A stretch of DNA of 62,502 bases from Chloroflexota bacterium (GTDB lineage Bacteria; Chloroflexota; Anaerolineae; DUEN01), in NCBI GenBank assembly GCA_013152435.1, contig JAADGJ010000141.1, positions 1 to 62,502 on the forward strand, written 5' to 3'. The notes under the pieces were generated by a model. It saw nothing but the letters and a program-made list of their open reading frames with translations. It did no database searches and was not told the DNA's origin. A program made the translations under genes and the position numbers. Within the stretch, counting starts at the first letter, position 1. Each line of letters begins with the position of its first letter. Positions 35,194 through 41,692 of this stretch are shown in pieces.

Positions 35194-36123
35194 TTAATCA
35201 CCGCCATTCCCCGGATCATTTTCTCCGGGCGTCTTGAAATCGTAAATTCCATCCCGCAGGGGCCAGACACGGCCGCAGGAAGGACAGGGAACGCCCTCCG
35301 GGTTAGGGGACAAAGGTTCCGCACCACAGACGGGACAACGGAAGAAGGCATCCGGCAATCCGTCAGGCGGTTGTCCCAGACGTCTGGCTTGCACGAAGAC
35401 GCTGGGGGCGAGCTTCAGCACCGCTCCCGGGCGCTGCAGCCAGCCATCGACCCTCGCCAGCGCGGTCCCCGGCACCAGGCGCTTTAGCCACCCGACGCGC
35501 AGATGGGATACCGCCCGCTGACGCTCGATCCGAAAGCCGGCCGCGCGCAGTCGCTCCTCCATCCAGGCGGGATGGAAATCGAAATTGAGCTCGACGAACT
35601 CGTACGGCTCGCGGGCGAAGGGGCTCCAACGCTGGCGGCCCATCAGATAGCGAAAGATGGCCTTCAGGTGCCGCTTGTTCGCGTACTCCATCACCAGGGT
35701 CCCTCCAGCGCACAGGACACGGCCGATCTCCTGCATCGCCAGGGGGATATCCACCAGGTGATGGGCCACGCGGACCATCACGGCAGTATCCACAGCGCCA
35801 GCACACAGGGGCATCTGATAGACGTTGGCGGCGACGAAGGTGACGCGAGGATCGCCGCCCAGGTGCTCGCGAGCCTCTAGCAAAAGGGATCGGGAGTAAT
35901 CCAGCAGGATCACCTGCTCAAACGAGGGGAGATAGAGGTCAGCCAGACGACCGAAGCCAGCGCCGATCTCCACCAGACGTCGGCCGGTAGAGGGCAAAAG
36001 GCTCCGCAGGGCGATCCGCTCCGCCCGGTCCTCGAATTCGCGCCCCTTTCCTTCCCAGAACTCGGCGCGATATCGGCTGCCCTCATAGTCGCAGATGGCT
36101 ACTTGCGAGGTGTCGCCCGTCAT
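35194..36123 (-). CDS. SAM-dependent methyltransferase with Trm112-like zinc domain
   Basis: A 309-aa protein. The class I methyltransferase domain (about 40-190) has motif I LVEIGAGFGRLADLY. The C-terminal 45 residues carry CPVC and CPSC pairs spaced as in Trm112/zinc-ribbon proteins, followed by WPLRDGIYDF. Fusion of a methyltransferase with its own Trm112-like domain suggests a macromolecular or lipid substrate, but the sequence does not tell which. A promoter with an extended -10 lies upstream in the divergent gap. Confidence 0.78.
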   Translation of the reverse strand: MTGDTSQVAICDYEGSRYRAEFWEGKGREFEDRAERIALRSLLPSTGRRLVEIGAGFGRLADLYLPSFEQVILLDYSRSLLLEAREHLGGDPRVTFVAANVYQMPLCAGAVDTAVMVRVAHHLVDIPLAMQEIGRVLCAGGTLVMEYANKRHLKAIFRYLMGRQRWSPFAREPYEFVELNFDFHPAWMEERLRAAGFRIERQRAVSHLRVGWLKRLVPGTALARVDGWLQRPGAVLKLAPSVFVQARRLGQPPDGLPDAFFRCPVCGAEPLSPNPEGVPCPSCGRVWPLRDGIYDFKTPGENDPGNGGD

Positions 36124-36134
36124 GCCACCCCAAA

Positions 36135-36150
36135 TGTTTTACGTGAAACA
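36135..36150. promoter_or_regulatory. Candidate parS (ParB-binding) site
   Basis: TGTTTTACGTGAAACA differs by one base from the canonical bacterial parS TGTTTCACGTGAAACA. It lies between the methyltransferase start and its promoter, in noncoding DNA. It is the only such match I found in the window. Confidence 0.5.
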
Positions 36151-36221
36151 TCGCGTGGTGTGTTTCGCAGCCCATACAAGAAGGCGGCGATTAGCGCCGC
36201 CCACCCTCTCATGACATGCCT

Positions 36222-36250
36222 ATTATAGCATACTTCTCGCGTGATTACAA
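36222..36250 (-). promoter_or_regulatory. Promoter of the methyltransferase gene
   Basis: On the minus strand TTGTAA (36250-36245) and TATAAT (36227-36222) are 17 bases apart, with TGC before the -10 (extended -10). A GGCGGC hairpin at about 36183-36201 lies in the 5' leader. Confidence 0.65.
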
Positions 36251-36280
36251 TACGTATCGGCAACAAAAATCGTGCCCTCC

Positions 36281-36309
36281 TTGTCAAACCATATCATCGG
36301 CGGTACAAT
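36281..36309 (+). promoter_or_regulatory. Promoter of the MoxR-DUF58-DUF4129 operon
   Basis: TTGTCA (36281-36286) and TACAAT (36304-36309) have a 17-base spacer. The -10 box overlaps the in-frame ATG at 36308, which argues that translation starts further downstream. Confidence 0.5.
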
Positions 36310-36340
36310 GCCCTCACAAGACGAGCGTTGGGGGCAGAGG

Positions 36341-37288
36341 GTGCAAGAGGTCCAAGATTTCGCGGCGCGGGTGATCGAGAACGTCGAACGGGTGATCGTC
36401 GGCAAACGGCGCACGATCGAGTACATCGTCGTGGCCTTGCTGTGCGAGGGCCACGTGCTGCTGGAGGACGTCCCGGGCGTCGGCAAAACCATGCTGGCGC
36501 GGGCTATCGCCGCCTCCCTGGGGGTGACGGCCAGGCGGCTCCAATGCACCCCGGATCTGCTGCCCAGCGACGTGATCGGCGTCTCCGTCTTCAACGAGAA
36601 AACTCGCGAATTCGAATTCCGCCCCGGGCCAGTGTTCTCCAATGTCCTCCTGGCCGACGAGATCAATCGCGCGACCCCCCGCACGCAGGCAGCCCTCCTG
36701 GAGTGCATGGGCGAGCGCCAGGTCACCGTGGACGGGATCACTTATCCTCTGAAGCGCCCTTTCCTCGTCCTGGCCACCCAGAATCCCATCGAATACGAGG
36801 GCACCTTCCCCTTGCCCGAGGCACAGCTCGACCGCTTTCTGCTGAAGCTCAGCCTGGGCTATCTGGACGCAGAGGAGGAGTCCCTCATGCTCCTCAACCT
36901 GCAGCGCCAGCATCCCATCGAGCAATTGGAGTCAGTGGTGGATGGGGATCGCGTCCCGGACCTGGCTCAGCGGATCTGGGACGTTCACGTGGACGACACC
37001 GTGCGCGACTACATCGTACGGCTGGTACAGGCCACGCGCCATCACCCCGACCTGGCCCTGGGGGCCAGCCCGCGCGGGAGCCTGGGGCTGTTCCGCGGCA
37101 GCCAGGCCCTGGCGGCCATACGCGGCCGCGATTTTGTGCTGCCCGATGACGTGAAAGAGCTGGCCCCCCTGACCCTGGCACATCGCTGCATCGTCCACCC
37201 CGAGAGCGCGCTGCGAGGCCGGACGGCCGTACAGATCATCGAAGACGTCCTGGAACAGGTGGAGCTGGATATCGGGGAGCTGCGCTGA
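36341..37288 (+). CDS. MoxR-family AAA+ ATPase
   Basis: An AAA+ chaperone-like ATPase of about 315 aa. The Walker A is [16 protein letters not shown] and the Walker B is [21 protein letters not shown]. Sensor 1 is at [25 protein letters not shown]. MoxR proteins work with von Willebrand/DUF58 partners to remodel or activate other proteins. I prefer the GTG at 36341: the in-frame ATG at 36308 is inside the -10 box, and 36341 leaves about 15 residues before NVERVIVGK, as is usual. It is the first gene of MoxR-DUF58-DUF4129. Confidence 0.9.
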   Translation: MQEVQDFAARVIENVERVIVGKRRTIEYIVVALLCEGHVLLEDVPGVGKTMLARAIAASLGVTARRLQCTPDLLPSDVIGVSVFNEKTREFEFRPGPVFSNVLLADEINRATPRTQAALLECMGERQVTVDGITYPLKRPFLVLATQNPIEYEGTFPLPEAQLDRFLLKLSLGYLDAEEESLMLLNLQRQHPIEQLESVVDGDRVPDLAQRIWDVHVDDTVRDYIVRLVQATRHHPDLALGASPRGSLGLFRGSQALAAIRGRDFVLPDDVKELAPLTLAHRCIVHPESALRGRTAVQIIEDVLEQVELDIGELR

Positions 37289-37346
37289 TCACCGCCCGCC
37301 GAGGAGACGCGCCGAAACGCGCACCTTGGGGCCAGGGAGCCCGTGA

Positions 37347-38405
37347 ATGGATATCCCGTTTCTCATCATCCTGCTCTTCGCCCTCTTCATCCTGCTACGC
37401 ATTGAGTTCATCTTTTACATTATATATGTCCTCTTCGGGACCTGGATCGCCGCCCGGTGGTGGGTGAGGCGAGTGGCAAGCCGGCTGGAGATCCGACGCG
37501 CATACGCGGACCACGCATTCCTGGGAGATCAGGTGCGGGTCGAGCTTCGCATCGAGAACCGCAGCTGGCTGCCCGTCCCATGGCTGCGCGTCAGCGAATC
37601 GGTCCCCCTGATGTTGCATTCACCGAACTTCGTGCGTCGAGTGGTCACGCTGCCCGCGCACGGCCACGCCACCATCACATACACGTTGGATTGCCGGCAG
37701 CGAGGCTACTACGCGCTGGGGCCGGCCAGCTTTCGCACCGGCGATCTCTTCGGGTTCGCTGAGACGCAGGTCCAGGAGCCGGAAGAGGATCACATCACCG
37801 TCTATCCGCGCATCGTCCCCCTGACACAGCTGGGCATCTCCTCCCAATTGCCGTTCGGGGCGATACGAACCCGACAGCGTCTGTTCGAGGACCCCGTGCG
37901 CGTGAGCGGGTTGCGCGACTATGAGACGGGAGATCCGCTGCACCGTATCCACTGGAAGGCAAGCGCCCATGCGGGGGAGCTTCTGGTGACCAAGCTGGAC
38001 CCCGCCATCTCGCTGGAAACGGCTATCCTGCTGAACCTGAACGCGGCGGAGTATGAGCAGCGACAGGCCATCCACGCCAGCGAGTGGGCCATCATCGTGG
38101 CTGCCTCCATCGCCCACCACCTGGCGGAGCAACGACAGCCGGTGGGGCTGTTCACCAACGGGCACGACCCCGTCAGCGGACGGGGATGGGCGGCGGGGCT
38201 CCCACCTCGCTCCGGGCGAGGGAACCTGATCAAGTTACTGGAGGTGCTGGCTCGCATCGAGCTGGCCCGCGAGGCGCGGCCGTCCTTCGCCGCCTGGATG
38301 CGCGAGGCCACCTTGGATCTCGGATGGGGCACGACGGTGATCGCCATCACGCCCAAGGGGGATGAGGCGACCTGCCAGGCCCTTCGCTGCAACGGGCTGG
38401 CCTGA
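37347..38405 (+). CDS. DUF58 protein, apparently frameshifted near its 3' end
   Basis: A 352-aa frame. Two membrane helices at about 3-40 precede a beta-rich region and the DUF58 core, FEDPVRVSGLRDYETGDPLHRIHWKASAH (about 180-210), which is part of a vWA-like domain. It normally partners MoxR. The frame stops at 38403-38405, but the -1 frame continues without a break to 38557 with sequence that fits a DUF58 C-terminus. A one-base indel in the genome or the assembly, or a programmed shift, could explain this. Confidence 0.82.
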   Translation: MDIPFLIILLFALFILLRIEFIFYIIYVLFGTWIAARWWVRRVASRLEIRRAYADHAFLGDQVRVELRIENRSWLPVPWLRVSESVPLMLHSPNFVRRVVTLPAHGHATITYTLDCRQRGYYALGPASFRTGDLFGFAETQVQEPEEDHITVYPRIVPLTQLGISSQLPFGAIRTRQRLFEDPVRVSGLRDYETGDPLHRIHWKASAHAGELLVTKLDPAISLETAILLNLNAAEYEQRQAIHASEWAIIVAASIAHHLAEQRQPVGLFTNGHDPVSGRGWAAGLPPRSGRGNLIKLLEVLARIELAREARPSFAAWMREATLDLGWGTTVIAITPKGDEATCQALRCNGLA

Positions 38406-38557
38406 ACACCATCCTCATCGTGGTGGAGCCCAGCCTCCAATTCAAAAAGATACGGCAGCGGGCCCACCATCTTGGATTCCCGGCATATCTGGTCGCCTAC
38501 GAGCGAGATCTCGATCTTTGGCGCTCGCCGGCCGGGGCGGGTGAGCGCATCCGATAG
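38366..38557 (+). other. Displaced C-terminal coding segment of the DUF58 gene
   Basis: In the frame one base back, the codons from 38366 to the TAG at 38555-38557 encode a plausible continuation: SLQRAGLNTILIVVEP, then GFPAYLVAYERDLDLWR. The first half reads as a vWA strand-helix (ILIVV). The segment has no start codon of its own and ends 12 bases before the next gene, the spacing expected of an intact operon. Confidence 0.65.
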
Positions 38558-38568
38558 GGGAGGGGGAT

Positions 38569-40212
38569 ATGGCCGAGGCCCCTGTGGAACAAAGCCTTAT
38601 GCCCCAGGATAGCCTGTGGCTGCGAGGGATCCTCCGGCCACTCATGGTGGCCCTGCTGGCCACATGCCTGGCCATCGGGTTCATCGCCGTGGCGCAGGCG
38701 GCGATCCCCGGGTGGGGACGCGGAGCCGTGCTCCCGTTCCTCTCGCTGGTCGCTCTGGAGGCGGTATACACCACGCTGTGGCTGGCCGCATCGGAGCGGC
38801 GCGATCGACGCACCTTCCGGTTTCGATTCGGCGAGATCTGCCTTCTACTCATCGCGGCCCGGCTCCTCACCTTCTACGTCAAGGGACAATGGCCAACCGC
38901 CACGCTGCTCTCGCAATGGCTGCGCTCCCCCCTGAGCTTCTTCGATGGCACGTCGTTCTTCCTCGGGATCTTGACGCTGATCGTCTGGGGACAGAGCACC
39001 GCGATGATGGGCGCACTCGAGCGCATGTCCCTGAAGCCGGACGAACTGGTGGTCAGGCCGCTGTCCGCGCGCGACCTGGATTGGAACGAGATACGCGCGC
39101 GACATCCGTCGCGCTCCATGCTGTTGAGGGAGTTCAGCACGTACTGGCTGTGGGGAGGCGTGCTCCTGGCCTTGTGCGCGGGGCTGTCACGGGTAGAGCT
39201 GAAGCCAGCCGTCGGACAACTGATCGGCATCCGACACCTAGGGATCACACCGATGCTCCAGGGCGCCCTGGTCATCTACTTCCTGGGCGGCCTCCTGCTG
39301 ATCAGCCAGGGACGCTTGGCCGTGCTGCGAGCCCGCTGGCGGTACGAGGGAACGGACACGGACCCCGAGCTCGTGCGGCGCTGGGGAAGGTTGGGCATCG
39401 GCATGCTGGCCCTTGTCGGGTTGCTGGCCGCGCTGCTGCCGTTTGGGTCCTCCTTCACGATGGCACGCATCCTGGCGGCGGTGATCAACTTCATGATGCA
39501 GATCTCGTACGCCGCTCTCCTGCTCTTCTTCGCCCTGTTCGCGTGGCTTCTGGGATTGCTGGGGCTCGGAAGCGAACAGGCCCCGGCGGCCGAGGCCCTG
39601 CGGCCCCCTCCGGAGCCCCCGGATATCGCCACCAGCAGCCTGCATCTGCCCGACTGGCTCGGCGGCGCCCTGGTCTGGCTGCTCATGGCCGTCATCATCG
39701 GCTATTCGGTGGTCGCCTATCTGGGCGGGAGAGGCATTCGCCTGGACAGCCGTTGGCTGCGTCGCCTGTGGCACTGGTGGCGCGCCTGGTGGCAAACCTG
39801 GCGAGGGCGAACGCGGCGACTCGGCCAGCGCGTTCGCTCCATGATCGCCCTCACGTTGGCATCGGTGGGCGGTGGGGGGGTGCCCCGTTGGCGTTTCCTA
39901 AGCCTGCGCAAGCTGGGGCCGCGAGAGCGGGTGCGCTATTTCTATCTCTCCACCGTGCGGCGGGCTTCCGAGCGGGGGGTTCCCCGACAACCCTCTGAGA
40001 CCCCTCATGAGTATGAGGTCGATCTGACGGCTCACTGGCCCGAGATCGAACAGGATCTGACATCGCTGACGGAGGCCTTCGTCGATGCCCGTTACAGCGC
40101 GCATCCGCTTCAGCCGGAAGATGCCAGGCGGGTACAGGAGATATGGCGACGCGTGAAGGCTGCGCTGCGGCAGCGCGATCGGGAAGAGGGCCAAGACAGC
40201 AAGTTGACATAA
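38569..40212 (+). CDS. DUF4129-domain membrane protein
   Basis: A 547-aa protein with about nine or ten hydrophobic helices spread over residues 20-390. A basic Trp/Arg-rich loop follows, then a C-terminal cytosolic DUF4129 domain (about 450-530), RVRYFYLSTVRRASERGVPRQPSETPHEYE, ending in helices. DUF4129 is commonly found with MoxR and DUF58 and often fused to transglutaminase domains, but no transglutaminase Cys-His-Asp set is seen here. Start follows GGGGAGGGGG. Confidence 0.78.
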   Translation: MAEAPVEQSLMPQDSLWLRGILRPLMVALLATCLAIGFIAVAQAAIPGWGRGAVLPFLSLVALEAVYTTLWLAASERRDRRTFRFRFGEICLLLIAARLLTFYVKGQWPTATLLSQWLRSPLSFFDGTSFFLGILTLIVWGQSTAMMGALERMSLKPDELVVRPLSARDLDWNEIRARHPSRSMLLREFSTYWLWGGVLLALCAGLSRVELKPAVGQLIGIRHLGITPMLQGALVIYFLGGLLLISQGRLAVLRARWRYEGTDTDPELVRRWGRLGIGMLALVGLLAALLPFGSSFTMARILAAVINFMMQISYAALLLFFALFAWLLGLLGLGSEQAPAAEALRPPPEPPDIATSSLHLPDWLGGALVWLLMAVIIGYSVVAYLGGRGIRLDSRWLRRLWHWWRAWWQTWRGRTRRLGQRVRSMIALTLASVGGGGVPRWRFLSLRKLGPRERVRYFYLSTVRRASERGVPRQPSETPHEYEVDLTAHWPEIEQDLTSLTEAFVDARYSAHPLQPEDARRVQEIWRRVKAALRQRDREEGQDSKLT

Positions 40213-40270
40213 TACATAAGATAACAAAAAACGCACGGCTATACATAACATAAAAAGTTATCGCTTCTGC

Positions 40271-40299
40271 TTGACACCGCAACGGTCGTTTGGTATAAT
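40271..40299 (+). promoter_or_regulatory. Consensus promoter of the structured RNA
   Basis: TTGACA (40271-40276) and TATAAT (40294-40299) are both perfect and 17 bases apart. It is the strongest promoter in the window. Transcription should start near 40306. Confidence 0.85.
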
Positions 40300-40305
40300 A
40301 AGCGT

Positions 40306-40492
40306 TGATGGCTGGTGAGGGATCACCGGCCAAGCCAATGTAGGAGGCTGCGGCGTGGGGGGCGCCCATGTGACAGAGACGGAGGTATGAGCTTTCCGGG
40401 AACTGGAGCATGCGGCACGCGAATGGGTCTGAACCGGAGCCCATGAGACGCCCATAAGCCTCGGTGAAAGCGGATAGCGCACCGAGGTTTTT
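40306..40492 (+). ncRNA. Unidentified structured RNA (about 187 nt) upstream of rpsU
   Basis: The RNA lies between a perfect promoter and an intrinsic terminator. Helices visible by eye: a 9-bp stem (40310-40318 with 40323-40331) capped by the tetraloop GGGA; AGCC/GGCT (40333-40336 with 40346-40349); CGTGGG/CCCATG (40354-40359 with 40365-40370); and a possible closing pairing of TTGATGG with CCATAA (40305-40311 with 40452-40457). No reading frame with a ribosome site is present. It could be a free small RNA such as a 6S-like RNA, or a leader with an attenuator controlling rpsU-infA. I do not recognise the family. Confidence 0.6.
40459..40492 (+). terminator. Intrinsic terminator of the structured RNA
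   Basis: CCTCGGTG (40459-40466) pairs with CACCGAGG (40480-40487) and is followed by TTTTT (40488-40492). It lies 65 bases before rpsU, so rpsU expression needs read-through or another promoter. Confidence 0.8.
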
Positions 40493-40557
40493 GTTGCCAT
40501 AGGAGGGCGTCATCCCCTTACGCGAAACGATCTCAATATAGAGGGAGGTGAGTAGCC

Positions 40558-40767
40558 ATTACCGTCGAACTGCGACCAGGGGAATCTCCCGAGAGTCTCC
40601 TGAAAAGGTTCCGCAAAGCGGTGACTGAGGAGCGGATCCTCAGCACCGTGCGCAAGAAGCGCTGGTTCACACCGAAGAGCGAGCTTCGGCGTCTGAAACG
40701 CAAGAAAGCCATCCGCAAGGCTCGTCGGGCAGCTCGCAAGCGTGCAGAGCGAGAAGCAAGAAGATGA
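40558..40767 (+). CDS. rpsU: Small ribosomal subunit protein bS21 with apparent ATT start
   Basis: A 69-aa, very basic protein typical of bS21, with a conserved PGESPESLLKRFRKAVTEERI start and an Arg/Lys-rich end (RRLKRKKAIRKARRAARKR). No ATG, GTG or TTG is available: the frame is closed by TGA three codons upstream of ATT (40558-40560). GGGAGGTG sits seven bases before that ATT, so ATT is the likely initiation codon, as in the classic infC case. An unusual start or a local sequence error are both possible. infA follows 82 bases later. Confidence 0.85.
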   Translation: MTVELRPGESPESLLKRFRKAVTEERILSTVRKKRWFTPKSELRRLKRKKAIRKARRAARKRAEREARR

Positions 40768-40849
40768 TGATTCGGGGGCGTCGCCGCCCTGATTCCCAGG
40801 GCAGCGGCGTGCCCCACACCATGTTTCATGAATAGAGGAAAGAAGCGCG

Positions 40850-41089
40850 ATGGCGAAAACGGAAGAAAAGATTTCAGTCGAAGGGACAGTCGTCGAAGCA
40901 CTGCCTAACGCCACCTTCCGCGTCGAGCTCGACAATGGCCATGAGGTATTGGCCTACCTGTCGGGCAAGATGCGAAGGCATTACATCCGGGTTCTGTTAG
41001 GCGACCGGGTGCGGGTCGAGCTATCCCCGTATGACCTCACCCGGGGACGGATCACCTTCCGCTTTAAGACTCCCAACCGAACCGGCTGA
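40850..41089 (+). CDS. infA: Translation initiation factor IF-1
   Basis: A 79-aa OB-fold protein that binds the 30S A site during initiation. The sequence [52 protein letters not shown] is a clear IF-1. GAGGAAAG precedes the ATG. A GC hairpin at about 40774-40805 lies between rpsU and infA. Being next to rpsU rather than in a ribosomal-protein operon is noteworthy. Confidence 0.95.
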   Translation: MAKTEEKISVEGTVVEALPNATFRVELDNGHEVLAYLSGKMRRHYIRVLLGDRVRVELSPYDLTRGRITFRFKTPNRTG

Positions 41090-41247
41090 TATCTGGTTCG
41101 TACCCCAATTCGGAAAGAGCGGACCAGGCCGGTTGCGTATTGGCGCGCATAATTTCCTCTTCGACTTTGAGGAATGGCGGTGGGCCCCGGTGTTTGTCGT
41201 TCCCTTTCCACGCGGCGGCCCGGTGGTATGAGCCAAAGGAGGGTAGG

Positions 41248-41577
41248 GTGACCACAACAACGCAGGCTGAAGTCGCCCGTCTGGAGCAAGAGTTGGCCGA
41301 GGCCAGGGAGAAGCTGGCAGCCGTCGAGGAACAGCTGGCAGAGCGCCCTGACTTCGGCTTGGGCCAGGGTAACGCGATGATCTACGAGTGGGAGATGAAC
41401 CTGGCCGAGCGTGAGCGCCTTCAGGAGAAGATCGCTTCCCTGGAAGAGGCGCTGGAAAAGGCGCGGGCAGGACGTTACGGGATCTGCGAGGTGTGTGGTC
41501 AGCCCATCGACCCGGAGCGGTTGAAGATCCTGCCCGACACCAAGCTGTGCGTTAACTGCGCGGCTTCCAAACGATGA
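41248..41577 (+). CDS. DksA/TraR-type zinc-finger protein
   Basis: A 109-aa protein. The first 75 residues form a long coiled-coil-prone helix pair rich in Glu/Ala/Arg. The C-terminus has the four-Cys DksA finger, CEVCGQPIDPERLKILPDTKLCVNC. DksA-type proteins bind RNA polymerase's secondary channel; the tip residues needed for ppGpp response are not certain here. The GTG at 41248 follows AAGGAGGG; the frame opens earlier (41140), but those codons lack family similarity. Confidence 0.85.
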   Translation: MTTTTQAEVARLEQELAEAREKLAAVEEQLAERPDFGLGQGNAMIYEWEMNLAERERLQEKIASLEEALEKARAGRYGICEVCGQPIDPERLKILPDTKLCVNCAASKR

Positions 41578-41599
41578 TCCCAACCAATCAGGCACTCCT

Positions 41600-41631
41600 A
41601 AGGGGCCGCGATCTCCAAGCGGCCCCTTTTT
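41600..41631 (+). terminator. Intrinsic terminator after the DksA-like gene
   Basis: A 10-bp GC-rich stem (41600-41609 with 41619-41628) has a 9-nt loop and ends in TTTTT (41627-41631). It closes the rpsU-infA-DksA-like stretch. Confidence 0.9.
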
Positions 41632-41692
41632 ACTTGGCCCATCGCGAGGATTTCCCTGAACTCGTCGGCGGGCTTTCCCCGCATATGCTAGG

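Noticed and set aside
38616-39998. 460-codon frame overlapping the DUF4129 gene
   Set aside because: Composition is low-complexity and the overlapping frame has membrane helices and a family domain.
40306-40492. Reading the structured RNA as SRP RNA, RNase P RNA or tmRNA
   Set aside because: The SRP GGAAG loop, the RNase P P4 core and the tmRNA tRNA-like ends are all absent.
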